Source: Schizochytrium sp. TIO01 (taxonomy: Eukaryota; Sar; Bigyra; Thraustochytrida; Thraustochytriidae). From it: 64,000 nt of DNA. Shown one piece after another: positions 55,801-64,000 of this stretch. Made by a program: the position numbers and the translations under genes. The notes beneath the pieces were generated by a model. The model was given only the letters and a program-made list of their open reading frames with translations. It was not told the origin of the DNA and ran no database searches. The stretch is from positions 2,589,102-2,653,101 of the forward strand of contig SMSO01000025.1 in NCBI GenBank assembly GCA_004764695.1, given 5' to 3'. Positions within the stretch are counted from its first letter, which is position 1, and every line of letters starts with the position of its first letter.

Positions 55801-56439
55801 CTTCTAAGTATTGGCACTGCTCAGCCAACTGTTGCACCGACCCCTGTCTCGGTACCCAAAAGTAAATCAAACACGGCGCACGTCGTGTTTGTCTTGGACG
55901 ACTCAGTTTCGTATGCTGAGCACCAGCTTCATCTAAGTCAGCTTCAGGCCATGCAAACGGTTCTGGATAAGTATCCTCTTTTACTTACCACATCTGTATA
56001 CACATCTAGTTGTTTTGGTGGTATGAAAATATTACTCAAGAGAGGCACTCCGACACAGCTCGAGTCTTTACTGCAAGACCTTGAAGACGAGCCTCTCACT
56101 TTAGCAAACAGCACGGCCTACCGATGCTTCTCCCCTATGCTGATTCGAGCCAGGGAAATTACAAATGGGTCGAAACTTGAAACTTCCCCATTAAGTGTTG
56201 TGTATCTCACTGGCCGAACTGGGCGCTTAGTGGACCTTGCTGCAGCAGAAGAACTCACGAGACGTTTGCCTCATTCACGAGATGGATTTAAGCTTTTGGG
56301 ATTCATTCCTGGCGATGGTGACTCAGCTGGGCTGCGCTTGACATCAGACCTTTGGAAAATTGCAATGCCAGTTGTCCAAACAAACGCCGAGGTTGCGACC
56401 TTAATTGATGGAATGATCATGTCTAGCACTTCCTGGTAA
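52873..56439 (+). CDS. Secreted protein with four von Willebrand factor A domains and poly-Asp linker
   Basis: This 1188-residue protein starts with a signal peptide (hydrophobic core CLILTLCAATFW; cleavage likely after about residue 31). There is no C-terminal anchor. Four VWA-like domains start near residues 86, 447, 755 and 1004, with MIDAS-type strands VVVLDTSKS (Asp92), IVVLDASSS, VVLLDTSAN and VFVLDDSVS. Domains 1 and 2 also have the second metal-site loop ISDG; domains 3 and 4 do not, so metal binding there is doubtful. In each domain the canonical GGT loop is replaced by a Cys-rich CCSP-like motif (CCSPLAEAL, CCSPFALMF, CCQET, CFSPM). An acidic Asp/Asn/Ser linker encoded by GAC/GAT repeats (about 345-410) separates domains 1 and 2. 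Likely role: extracellular matrix or adhesion. The start has A at -3. Confidence 0.9.
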   Translation: MTFNWIGRPKRWGCLILTLCAATFWSNSVQAEIVTIAGESHVDNWDDDSGEDSSFDIPELHSLEELESICSDMVMPECTQNGTIRKVVVVLDTSKSLFRPWMYTDAMVYIQKLACSLTRHPASKIGLVTFGEDVVERVPLSNYSNANWAYEVEKALRSDADLGRMCCSPLAEALEMSKSIFNSEISSSEGKDQDDSEDVHEIVIVISDGLVYPNEEFYSYNGTSYLSTSYTPDQYRMVTVPTVANELSHLGVDIMFVGQSNKRGFGPDTDWVLGQLEGYCVGDTCFEANKPIVTSPYDTFALFPGQIISNSDASMSVPLPEWSDPSSLAEVTLQKLCEDEIGPDDDDDDDDDDDDSSDSYSSSYSGDDNSNDDDDNDDDDDDNDNDDNDDDDDDDDDGDYNDDDYNYSSQGTNNGDEYSTDSKSAKSHRRAQSETEEDLCAREPRDLIVVLDASSSISPKTFYGSMLTIAQSALTLVQERHPDAQTRLIALGQDIEELLPLETRSKISIENAIEDLRTRQELPFACCSPFALMFEEITDDLSARGNINNQPFVLIISDGDPYQNVHENEEYEYLAQSKLDRAEYLAKQIPRSAWTLKDEQDAIIAFVGVPNREGEPANVDYFTEEALVSSICSSTQVACYNQEVPIASEPTSTFAVSISNSSTSLSEFLSEKMENMLCNTTATPLYENYPNFIPVDPEDDSDSVSEVRHVVSRRSERRSKRNARLAAKSLEAQLDSLLNGLDDPGVQGKSPRDLVVLLDTSANMGETGLPTAVLRIVLELVRTIDPEDGSQFGLIMFDQFITNSGILPLSSNSTEETMLKALALMNNYPCCQETRASVLAEAFRKARQMLTQSSKRNTNEQLVVVLTASNPYRSTHWTMHYAQDDQARYMARSVPLEGRALVENGVRVIVAGGPDSDNELVVNRAYFSGALGSDYQFCHAGRCFTYQGSVVSSPVDENLVLVDAWGTHTFASKILPLLSIGTAQPTVAPTPVSVPKSKSNTAHVVFVLDDSVSYAEHQLHLSQLQAMQTVLDKYPLLLTTSVYTSSCFGGMKILLKRGTPTQLESLLQDLEDEPLTLANSTAYRCFSPMLIRAREITNGSKLETSPLSVVYLTGRTGRLVDLAAAEELTRRLPHSRDGFKLLGFIPGDGDSAGLRLTSDLWKIAMPVVQTNAEVATLIDGMIMSSTSW
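53905..54064 (+). repeat. GAC/GAT trinucleotide repeat inside the VWA gene (poly-Asp)
   Basis: Interrupted runs of GAC and GAT codons encode the poly-Asp linker between VWA1 and VWA2. The repeat stays in frame, so copy-number changes would alter linker length. Confidence 0.9.
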
Positions 56440-57451
56440 TGCATTTGTACTGCAGCAAGATACCATGGTAGTACGCTTACATATAGTAACCATAATTATA
56501 GAAGCCCACGACAAGGTAGGTAGGTTCAGGCCTTACCTTTCACCCCCCTCTTTGAATCAATTTACATTTTGCAGAAACGCTCCCAGATTTATATTTACCG
56601 AATTTAATTCTTCTTAAACTGATTTGACATCTCCAAATACATACGCCGATTCACAATGCAGATTTTTCGAACAACAGTGTCATCCGCTATCTCCATTGTT
56701 TGCAATTACCGTCCTGCTATGACTACTTTGATTCCTTCTTCTCTACTCATTACATAAATTGATAGTCATCAGACACTGAAAGCAGCCTTGGAACTGAGGG
56801 CGGCCATAGCTCAGACTGACATTCAGCAATTATGATTTTCAGGCCAAAGACGCCAGCCTGTACCTAACATGGGCTTTCTGCGCACCTCTCCGATCCAGAT
56901 ATATAAAGCTCAGCCCTTTTGGGTTTTAAGTCACCTTGTATCAAGGCTGTTTTCTCGGTACAATCTTTCGTCAGGTGTTACGATTTCTTCTTCTACTACT
57001 GCTTATTCTTTGTAGTTTCTTTAACATCTACTGGTAACACAGTTCGAATATATGGATATATGGATTGCCATGTCCTCGGAGTGGACACAACCGACTTTTA
57101 ATTTGTCCTTTCTGCGCACCATAGCGTGCTTTGATAGTCAGAATCATCTTTAAGTTTCAAGTGTCCGATTCTCCACGAAATCACAAAAGCTGTTGCATCG
57201 ACGTTGCGTTCTTAAGTACCTTTTAAGAACAGATCAAAACAAAGAATATAGGAGTAAACATACAAAACCAAAAGAAAAGGAAATACTTAGGTACTAGCAC
57301 CACATACCTAATTGCTAATCATCTGAGCCAAAGAAAGAAGTTTAAGAGAAAGAAAAACTGGTTTTTGGCCAAGTGAGATTCGTGACATCCGAGTCTCAAA
57401 GCCCAAATCCGGCGACATCTGCGTCATTCCTGGAGGCACACGTGTCTAACA
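56440..57451. other. Intergenic, VWA gene to ferric reductase
   Basis: These 1.0 kb of AT-rich DNA contain the VWA 3' UTR and the ferric-reductase promoter. I see no gene or repeat array. Confidence 0.5.
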
Positions 57452-59143
57452 ATGCTCGAGGAGTCTCCTCCTGGTATGGAGCCTCACGATGTGGATAGTC
57501 CAAGCAAGTCAGAGCGCCGCCACGGGTCTTCCCTTGTTGGCTCTGCTCGAGCACGAGGCATCTTGCGGTCCCCCTGGCGCCTACGGCTCGGCGTAAGACC
57601 TCTTTTACGCTTGAGGTTTCTCCCATGGGCGTTTAGAGAGCTCTCATTCTTGCAGCTCCTAATTCTTTCTATGAGTGTTGGCGCACTTTGCGTCATAATC
57701 GCTAGTGACTCTTTACCATGGTTGTCAGAATCGTACTGTGCGTCGCATACACGAAAACCGTTCTGTGATCGGCTTGCGTTTCGCATGGCCAAGGCCGGCC
57801 GTCATTTGGGAGGCCCTCTACAGTTCCTCACAGCTGTAAACTTCATCCTTGTTTGCCGCAAACCCATATATGCGCTTACTGGAATCTCCATCGAGCGACT
57901 TGCCAAATGGCACCGCTGGACAGGCCAACTCGTCACCGTTGGCTCAGTACTGCACGGGTGCTGCTATTACAACGGTTGGGTAAATCTTGGTGTTTTTGGA
58001 GAGAAATTCTTTAAGCGCAAGAACGCTGCAGGTACACTAGCGCTGTGCGCGCTTTTTACCATCTGGTTGCTGAGTCTAGAGACCATCCGCCGCAACACAT
58101 ATCAAGTATTCTATCGTGCCCATGTCGTCCTCGTGCCCATTTACGTAGGAGCTTTATTTTTCCACTATGAAGCAGCTCAATTTGCTTTCGTCATGTGTGT
58201 GCCTCTGGTGCTCTTTATTGGCGACAAATTGGTGCGAGGCCGAGCAGCATACCGTCTTCCCTGGCGCATTTCGAGCGTGCATCGCATTGGTGAAGATTCC
58301 CTTCGGCTTTGCCTGGAGCCTGCTCCGAGTGACGGCACCCGGGTCCTTTCTTTGCCTAAGTTCGCACCCTCAGCATGGGTCTCAGTAAATATTCCATTGC
58401 TCTCGCAATACCAAACGCACCCTTTCAGTGTATGTAACTCCAAAATGGTGCAGCGGAAAGCTGGTGCTGATGTGGAGAAGGAGCCACCTGCAGCCCTAAT
58501 GTTGTACTTGAGAGCGCCACGAGGTGCGGGTGTCTGGACTCGTGAAGCAGTTCTCCGCCACAAGGAGCTAATGAATGCCCAAGCTTTTATTGATGGTCCT
58601 TACGGAGGACTGGAGCTGCCTCTTCCATTAAATGCCTATGATGCAATTGTTTTTGCTGCTGGTGGAATTGGTATCACACCATTGCTTCCAATATTTGATG
58701 AGCTCTTAGAAGGTGGTTCTATGGTCGGCGTGCCGATTATCTTTGTTTTCACAACCAGCGACTCGAGCTTAATCCAGGAGTTTAAGCCCGCGTTACAAGA
58801 TATTGCTCATCTCAGTCCTGCTGCCCAAGTTCGGATTCACTTCACTGATGAAAGAGGGATCTACCCCCCACCTCCCGATCAAAGTAAAGCACAAGTAGAG
58901 ATTGCTCAAGGTGACGCTGAAGCAGTTGTTATGCAAGTTGAAGATGTCGAGGTCTCACATGAACGTCCTATGTTTGAAGCTTCTGCTGCCGATGTGCTTG
59001 CCGGTCTTGGCACTGGGTCCTTAATTGCGGCGCTTTGCTGCGGCCCAGATTCGATGGAAACAACTTTCATGCAGGCTGTTTCTATGACTGCACACGCGCA
59101 AAATGTCCGCGTCCATTACCATCGCGAAGGATTTGGCCTTTAG
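57452..59143 (+). CDS. Ferric reductase / NADPH-oxidase-like flavocytochrome
   Basis: This 563-residue membrane protein has a basic N-terminus (1-55) and about six membrane segments (about 60-255). It carries the haem-ligand His pairs: H154 with H168, and H224 with H238, each pair 13 residues apart, as in the ferric-reductase/NOX transmembrane domain. The FAD-binding motif is HPFSVCN (about 323-329). The NAD(P)-binding part has DGPYGG (about 381), AAGGIGITPLL (about 402) and a CCGPDSM motif near the C-terminus. Members reduce extracellular iron or copper, or make superoxide. No EF-hands are present, so calcium gating as in DUOX/RBOH is not suggested. An Asp/Glu/Gln-rich insertion lies late in the protein (about 480-505). 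The start ATG has A at -3. Whether it is a metalloreductase or an oxidase cannot be decided here. Confidence 0.92.
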   Translation: MLEESPPGMEPHDVDSPSKSERRHGSSLVGSARARGILRSPWRLRLGVRPLLRLRFLPWAFRELSFLQLLILSMSVGALCVIIASDSLPWLSESYCASHTRKPFCDRLAFRMAKAGRHLGGPLQFLTAVNFILVCRKPIYALTGISIERLAKWHRWTGQLVTVGSVLHGCCYYNGWVNLGVFGEKFFKRKNAAGTLALCALFTIWLLSLETIRRNTYQVFYRAHVVLVPIYVGALFFHYEAAQFAFVMCVPLVLFIGDKLVRGRAAYRLPWRISSVHRIGEDSLRLCLEPAPSDGTRVLSLPKFAPSAWVSVNIPLLSQYQTHPFSVCNSKMVQRKAGADVEKEPPAALMLYLRAPRGAGVWTREAVLRHKELMNAQAFIDGPYGGLELPLPLNAYDAIVFAAGGIGITPLLPIFDELLEGGSMVGVPIIFVFTTSDSSLIQEFKPALQDIAHLSPAAQVRIHFTDERGIYPPPPDQSKAQVEIAQGDAEAVVMQVEDVEVSHERPMFEASAADVLAGLGTGSLIAALCCGPDSMETTFMQAVSMTAHAQNVRVHYHREGFGL

Positions 59144-59807
59144 TTAATATATAATTTGAGAGTGAAGAAATTTCGTAGTTTGTTTTAGTTTCTGGGTTTG
59201 CAATTTGAAGCACCTGAATTTGAGATTCGTGCTCCCGTAAATATCCTCAGTACAGTCAATAGAGCCTCGTTTACAACAATGGCCACTACTCTCGGGACAT
59301 TTATTTCCATAGTTTACATTGTACGAAGGATGATTGTAGTTATGACCACACTCTAACTTTCGCCAATTTAACAACTCGATGCTTTCTGTTTCCATCGTTG
59401 CTCTTGTATAATATTTACAATAAATCAATCACGAGTGGGTCTTTCGACGGTCTTGTACACTCCATTGAATGTAGCAGCTCCATCTGGGAAAGCGTCACTT
59501 TCGGTTGTAGTAGGTGCCACACAAGTTTTGTTTAATGCAGTCGGGACTGCACACGTTGGTAATACCGAGGTACATAATAATAGCTCATAAGAGGTCTTAA
59601 AGGAAAAAAACAAAATCAATACAAAATCACAGCTGTAGAACCGTATCTTGTGCGCCAAAATACGAGGCTGCGCCTGGACGGAGTCCGAAGCGGCCGCAGG
59701 CCTTGTGGGCCTGAATAATCGTTGGTATTGAGCACTTGGACACTTTTAGTTTTTCTGTTCTATAGTCGCTCTTGGGGTCTTCTAGTTATTCGTTTCGGTT
59801 GTCCACG
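59144..59807. promoter_or_regulatory. Intergenic region with CCZ1 promoter and a weak minus-strand coding signal
   Basis: These 664 bases contain the CCZ1 upstream sequence. Just 5' of the start it is GC-rich with a GCGGCCGC site (about 59690). On the minus strand a 54-codon stretch (59425-59590) has a Cys/Pro/Thr-rich protein-like composition and follows a polypyrimidine tract ending TTTAAG. No start exon was found, so it is not called as a gene. Confidence 0.3.
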
Positions 59808-61940
59808 ATGGAGGCCCTCTTCGTGTTCAACCGCAAAATTGGGTCCACAGATGAGGCTGCGACTTTTGCGGAGCGCACAGAGAGTCTGCTTTTTTATTCC
59901 TCTACGTGTGGAGATGCCCTAGAAGAGCAACTTGAGCGACTCAGCATGTGCGAGGCTTTTATTGACTTGTGTAGAAGTTTCGACGCAAAGGCTCCCTGCG
60001 AAGCGGTATTCTTGGACAATCATGCTTATGCAATGTACGAATGTGAACCAGATACTTGGATTGTGGTGTGCTGTACATCTCGTTTAGGAGACATGAATGA
60101 GGAGGAGCTGGTGAACTTGACAAGTTCGGCATTCGCTACGTTTCTGTACCGTCCTCCAGCGATGCCGATCAGTTCGAAAAAGTCACCAATTGGCAAGCTC
60201 CCTTTTCGTCGCAATACATCGCACGCATCTATGCTTAAACGGCAGACAAAGAGCCAAGGAGCAGGAGTCAGTGCCAAAGATTCTGATGATATTCGTATCG
60301 TAGAGACTGCGGACCCTAGCGTCAATGTTCTCCGCGCGTTGCTGCATCGAGTCTACAAACTTTTCTTGCTGTACCATGGTCCAATATCATTGTTATTGTG
60401 GCCAGAAGGATCAGAGGACGTCCCAGCCGGACTAAAGGAGCTTCGCAAAATATTGCGAAAAACACGGCATCTACAGGAGCTCGTTGACGAAGGAGACTTG
60501 AATCCTGACCCAGAGCAGGCTAAATTACTTCGGGAAAGAGAGACTAATGAAGATAGATTAGCGTCCATGCTAGCCAAGTCTACCGCTGACCGTGTTCGCG
60601 AGAATATGGCTTCCTTTTTACCAGCTCTTTTAGCTCAGGTGGATTTTTCTCGCTTGCATTTACTCTATGAAGACTTTGCCCTTCCGTTCGCACCTCTTGA
60701 GAAAGACGTTATGGTGTCTGTACAATTGTTGATGGATCGTCTACAATTTTCTTTTTCTCCTCGTGTACAAAAGTGTGCATTGATTCGCGCTGGGGAAGTT
60801 ATATGGAGTTCATTACCGATGGCCATGATGCGAAGCATCTACATGCTTCTCGACATAATATTGTATGAAAGAACTGGTACACCGACTTCGGTTTCAGCAA
60901 CAGGTTCGCGCTCTCGTATACAAGGAAGCCGTCTGGCGACTGCAGATGGTGATCTTGGCGAGGCCGATAGTGGACTCGCAAACCGGCATTCCTATCCTCT
61001 CAGCCCAGGTTTTCTACGACTGGGTAGCACAGGGGAGCTCAATGAACACTCACGTCCTATAGACAGCACGGAGGTTTATTTTCCCGCCTTATTCCACGCA
61101 GAAGATAATGTTTTCCAGAGGGTAGCAGCGTATGGCCTCGATGATACAATTATGGTTGTGCTTTTGCCACACACTGAACGAAGAATAATGCAGCCCTTGG
61201 AAAGATCAACTAGTCCTGAGTGGAACAAGATCAAACTTTTAGACTTTGCTGGTCAGCTAGAAGGTTTTCTCCATAAGGAAATGGTAAACTTAGTGCATTT
61301 GCTTTCAGATGGCAAGTCCACACTCACTGAGCAAGGATCTCCGCAAGTTACTTGGGGCACTGTGTCAGGGTCGCTTAGCTCGTCTTCTCGACAAGATGGC
61401 CAGTCAACAGCTGGATCTTTCAGTGCATCGAGTGTTGAGCCGAATTTAATTTCAAGAGCTGGGTGGCAATTTGGTCAAGGGGGATTGCAAGTTATGACAC
61501 AACCCCGAAGCTTGGGAAAGAGCATTCGAGGACCAGGAGGCTATGGCGCATCTACGACTGAGCAAGGGGAGTTCTACTTGTATTTGAATGAGAGTAGCAA
61601 TGTGGTGACGATTTCTGAAGCATGGTTGAGTACTTTGAGCCGCCCGAATGCAATTTCCTACCCGTCAAATCATGATATTGGCTTGCTTTTCTCGTCTAAC
61701 CTTATTACAGCAATGAACTCAGCGAGGCATGAATTCTCAGCAGATACAACAAAGTGTATGTTAATCATTGAGTTTGTTTGTCCTAATACATGTCAGCATC
61801 AGCCAGGATGCTGGCTTGTTGCTATGAAGTCTGGGTCAAGACAAGTTTTCCTTATAGTTGACCCAAAACACTCATTCGAGCATGTTAGCCACCGTTCTCG
61901 TGTACTTCGAGAGACTGCCTTCAGTTCTATTTTGCTCTAA
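59808..61940 (+). CDS. CCZ1: CCZ1 homologue, Rab7 GEF subunit (MON1-CCZ1)
   Basis: This is a 710-residue protein. Its N-terminus is a longin-like domain: a FVFNRKIG start, a LLFYSSTCGDALEEQLERLSMCEAFIDL segment (family form ILFYhP...iRxxGLxEAiv.F) and WIVVCCTSRL (family WMVMVV). These match CCZ1. The middle and C-terminal parts keep weak longin-like features and a Ser/Gly-rich linker (about 515-610). In yeast, animals and plants CCZ1 acts with MON1 as the guanine-nucleotide exchange factor for Rab7 on late endosomes and vacuoles. It is longer than human CCZ1 (about 482) because of insertions. The start was chosen over the upstream TTG because the ATG has A at -3. It is convergent with EXO70. 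Confidence 0.85.
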   Translation: MEALFVFNRKIGSTDEAATFAERTESLLFYSSTCGDALEEQLERLSMCEAFIDLCRSFDAKAPCEAVFLDNHAYAMYECEPDTWIVVCCTSRLGDMNEEELVNLTSSAFATFLYRPPAMPISSKKSPIGKLPFRRNTSHASMLKRQTKSQGAGVSAKDSDDIRIVETADPSVNVLRALLHRVYKLFLLYHGPISLLLWPEGSEDVPAGLKELRKILRKTRHLQELVDEGDLNPDPEQAKLLRERETNEDRLASMLAKSTADRVRENMASFLPALLAQVDFSRLHLLYEDFALPFAPLEKDVMVSVQLLMDRLQFSFSPRVQKCALIRAGEVIWSSLPMAMMRSIYMLLDIILYERTGTPTSVSATGSRSRIQGSRLATADGDLGEADSGLANRHSYPLSPGFLRLGSTGELNEHSRPIDSTEVYFPALFHAEDNVFQRVAAYGLDDTIMVVLLPHTERRIMQPLERSTSPEWNKIKLLDFAGQLEGFLHKEMVNLVHLLSDGKSTLTEQGSPQVTWGTVSGSLSSSSRQDGQSTAGSFSASSVEPNLISRAGWQFGQGGLQVMTQPRSLGKSIRGPGGYGASTTEQGEFYLYLNESSNVVTISEAWLSTLSRPNAISYPSNHDIGLLFSSNLITAMNSARHEFSADTTKCMLIIEFVCPNTCQHQPGCWLVAMKSGSRQVFLIVDPKHSFEHVSHRSRVLRETAFSSILL

Positions 61941-62264
61941 TAAACTGGTAGCAACTCTCATTTGAGATCTTATTTGTTTTGGTGTATGAGAAAAGGTATG
62001 GAGTTCGCAGAGAAAACATAATAGATTTTCTAACCCGCCATCTCCTCGGAACACCTACCGTGCCAAGTATTTCAGGTTAGGAAAACCATTTCGCTATAAT
62101 CTGAAAGAAAAACTACAACAAGAATGAAACTGTAATTGATCTTATATGTCCTTTGCAATAAGCTTGCTGTTAAAATACAAAAATACAAATAATATATTTC
62201 AGCGATGAGGTTTCTGCGCAATGTAGCCATGCTAAAAATGATTTTAATGGTGCTACAACCAAGT
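61941..62264. other. Intergenic, convergent 3' ends
   Basis: These 324 AT-rich bases separate CCZ1 and EXO70. Nothing is recognisable. Confidence 0.6.
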
Positions 62265-63986
62265 CTATCTCGACGCAAATGACTCCACAGCACGTGGGTC
62301 TGAAGAAGTCTCCGAGACCTCAAAGAATTGAGAAATCATCGTGGAGAGAACCTCTGGGGAGTAAGGCAAAAACGTGTTATTCACGCTTTTGCGTTGCACA
62401 TAAGCAATAGAGTTGAGCCAATTGTACCCCTTGGTGTATGGTTCTAAAATGGCATTACGGATACGAAAACGAAGCTCAGTACGAAGGTCAAAGTCGGGAA
62501 CCTCCAACTTGGTCTGTGCCTTGTGCACCGTGTCGAACCAGTGTTGCCATGCAGAGCAGTAGTTTTGCACGACTTTTTTGTCTGCGGCAGACAAATTCTG
62601 ACTATTTTGAGTGATTTGTTCCAAGGGGGTAGCTCCGAGGTATTGTTGCACTGGCGCAAGCACCGACGTTACATACATCTCTTTGGCATGGTCAAGGTCG
62701 CTTTGTTTGTCTTGTAAAAGATGAGAATTCTCCATAATTTCGCCTAAATAGCCTTGCTGCCTTGTCGCGCCCGAGACTAAAAAGTGTACATTGTTTGTTA
62801 AAAATAAGCACACCTTCGGGGCTGTACTACGTTGCGCATTAGCCAAGTTAAAAAGCATTAGAATGTACTTGTCGAAAAGCTGTTCAATATTCAATTGGAA
62901 CTGCTGAGCTTGAAATTCAAGCGAGGCGTCTGAGCCACCGCCATCTTCTGGAACTAAAAGCGACTGAATGACTGTTCGATACTCACATAGACGACGAGCA
63001 AATGTAAGTACTCGGGTTGTCGCAGGATGGACAGATGCAGACTCTGGAATGCCACTAAGTGGGTTCAGAAGATACATATAAGCCTGAGGAAGACTTTGCA
63101 CAGCGTCATTCCGCCATGACTTGTAAAGCAAGACAAACTGGCTCCAAGCTTCTTGCGGTAGAGCATGTTCACTATTTCTACTTGCAGGGCCCGAAGTGAA
63201 ACCCTTCTCCATGCTTTCGCTTCTGCGGCGTGGCGTACCAGGCTCGTCCTCCTCTTCAGCAAGGTAGGCGAGAGAACCCGGTGCAAGAATCTCATAAAAT
63301 TTGGGGTGGAGATCTTGTAGTTTCTCTAGTACATCAGCCACAGCAAAGACAGCCTCAGATGTTGAGTACGTTTTGTGAGTGTATGAAAGGGAGTCGCGCA
63401 TTCCAAGGCCCGCAAGGCGCTCGCAAGGTCCTACCATGGCATCGAGAAAGAGACGTCTACCAGCACGGCCTTTGGGGAGAGCTCGTATAGAGAGCGCGAG
63501 CTCTGCCTCGAGTGCCTCAATGGCTAAATCTAGCACTTCGATCATGCCATGCTCACCACGTGTGTACTTTTTGTTATTTTGCGCTCCTGTGTTATGGCTT
63601 GCAAACCCATCATTGCTTGTAAAACTAGCAAGGTTACCGTGCGACTTGAAGGAGTCTTGTTGCTGCATCAGTTGATGAAGCTGTGCAGTAGATTGAGGGT
63701 TAAGAAGAGGAGGTGGGGGGAGCGGATCATGTGAACCTCCCGAATCAGGAGGCGCAAAGCTCGCAGGGCTTGGCAAACTTGGTGAAGATTGAGGAGAAAA
63801 GGTGCCACCATCAGTGAATGAGTCACCGTCCTTGTATTTGGACTTGCGACGGTGTCTGCCCAAGAAAAAGTTTTTAATCTTTTTCGATTTGCTTGTCTTT
63901 GTGCTCTTGGTTGAGAACTCGCTCATTCCATCATCCCGCATGCTTTGTGCAGAGCTACCTGGTACTGCTTGTCGGTGTGATGTCAT
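62265..63986 (-). CDS. EXO70: Exocyst subunit EXO70 (possibly 5' incomplete)
   Basis: The frame gives 573 residues from the ATG at 63986. The C-terminal two-thirds match the EXO70 helical-rod family: SVHPATTRVLTFARRLCEYRTVI (family VHPLTRYVMNYL..L..Y), the FLTNNVHFLVSGA segment (family LFLmNNl.Yiv), and a WFDTVHKAQ...VPDFDLRTELRFRIRNAILEPYTKGYNW ending. The first about 60 residues are Ser/Lys-rich and basic. EXO70 sits on the plasma membrane, binds PI(4,5)P2 and Rho GTPases, and directs secretory-vesicle tethering. No stop lies between the ATG and the window edge, so the true start could be further upstream. At 573 residues it is a little shorter than human EXO70 (about 650), which leaves this open. 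The ATG has A at -3. Confidence 0.88.
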   Translation of the reverse strand: MTSHRQAVPGSSAQSMRDDGMSEFSTKSTKTSKSKKIKNFFLGRHRRKSKYKDGDSFTDGGTFSPQSSPSLPSPASFAPPDSGGSHDPLPPPPLLNPQSTAQLHQLMQQQDSFKSHGNLASFTSNDGFASHNTGAQNNKKYTRGEHGMIEVLDLAIEALEAELALSIRALPKGRAGRRLFLDAMVGPCERLAGLGMRDSLSYTHKTYSTSEAVFAVADVLEKLQDLHPKFYEILAPGSLAYLAEEEDEPGTPRRRSESMEKGFTSGPASRNSEHALPQEAWSQFVLLYKSWRNDAVQSLPQAYMYLLNPLSGIPESASVHPATTRVLTFARRLCEYRTVIQSLLVPEDGGGSDASLEFQAQQFQLNIEQLFDKYILMLFNLANAQRSTAPKVCLFLTNNVHFLVSGATRQQGYLGEIMENSHLLQDKQSDLDHAKEMYVTSVLAPVQQYLGATPLEQITQNSQNLSAADKKVVQNYCSAWQHWFDTVHKAQTKLEVPDFDLRTELRFRIRNAILEPYTKGYNWLNSIAYVQRKSVNNTFLPYSPEVLSTMISQFFEVSETSSDPRAVESFASR

Positions 63987-64000
63987 TTTCGAGAATGACC

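Overview
The window is nuclear DNA from a microbial eukaryote. It uses the standard genetic code and is gene-dense, with mostly intronless genes on both strands separated by AT-rich intergenic DNA full of microsatellites. Every gene recognised is eukaryotic: nucleoporin, exocyst, TRAPP, kinesin, BUD31 and CIA machinery. The few introns, long uninterrupted ORFs, a WW-WW-CRIB-RhoGAP protein, and a GAPDH with strong C-ending codon bias beside AT-richer genes would fit a stramenopile, perhaps a thraustochytrid. That assignment is an inference and was not tested by any search. Sixteen of the seventeen start codons visible for the well-supported genes have A at -3 (the kinesin has G), which supports the start choices.

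Layout. 0-12 kb: a 5'-truncated CNBD/PDZ/GRAM protein ending in a CaaX box (+), an SPX-EXS (XPR1-like) phosphate transporter (-), a small cysteine-rich secreted protein (+), an ankyrin protein (-) and a WW-CRIB-RhoGAP (-). 12-21 kb: about 8.8 kb with no intact gene. It holds a GC-rich island with coding-like pieces (about 12.5-13.4 kb), an orphan coding segment at 15253-15489 (-) and many microsatellites ending just before GAPDH. 21-37 kb: GAPDH (+), NUP85 (+), NAR1/CIAO3-like (-), BUD31 with a long acidic tail (-), a TRM3/TARBP1-like methyltransferase rebuilt across one 427-nt intron (+) and a SET-domain methyltransferase (+). 37-64 kb: a kinesin (-), TRAPPC10/TRS130 (+), a small HxGH nucleotidyltransferase rebuilt across one 108-nt intron (-), a secreted protein with four VWA domains (+), a ferric reductase/NOX-type flavocytochrome (+), CCZ1 (+) and EXO70 (-, at the right edge).

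Many of the genes act in membrane traffic and signalling: TRAPPC10 (Golgi/TRAPPII), CCZ1 (Rab7 activation), EXO70 (exocytosis), RhoGAP, kinesin, and the PDZ/GRAM/CaaX protein. Others are housekeeping: glycolysis, Fe-S assembly, splicing, tRNA methylation and the nuclear pore. There is no operon-like arrangement. Neighbours are mostly convergent or divergent.

No single undescribed system stands out. The most interesting observations are departures from family norms: a CNBD apparently split by a PDZ-containing insertion, an SPX domain without its usual lysine cluster, a BUD31 that has lost most zinc ligands, an SPOUT methyltransferase with an altered C-terminal motif, a secreted tandem-VWA protein with a repeated Cys-Cys-Ser-Pro signature, and an orphan coding segment with strong codon periodicity.
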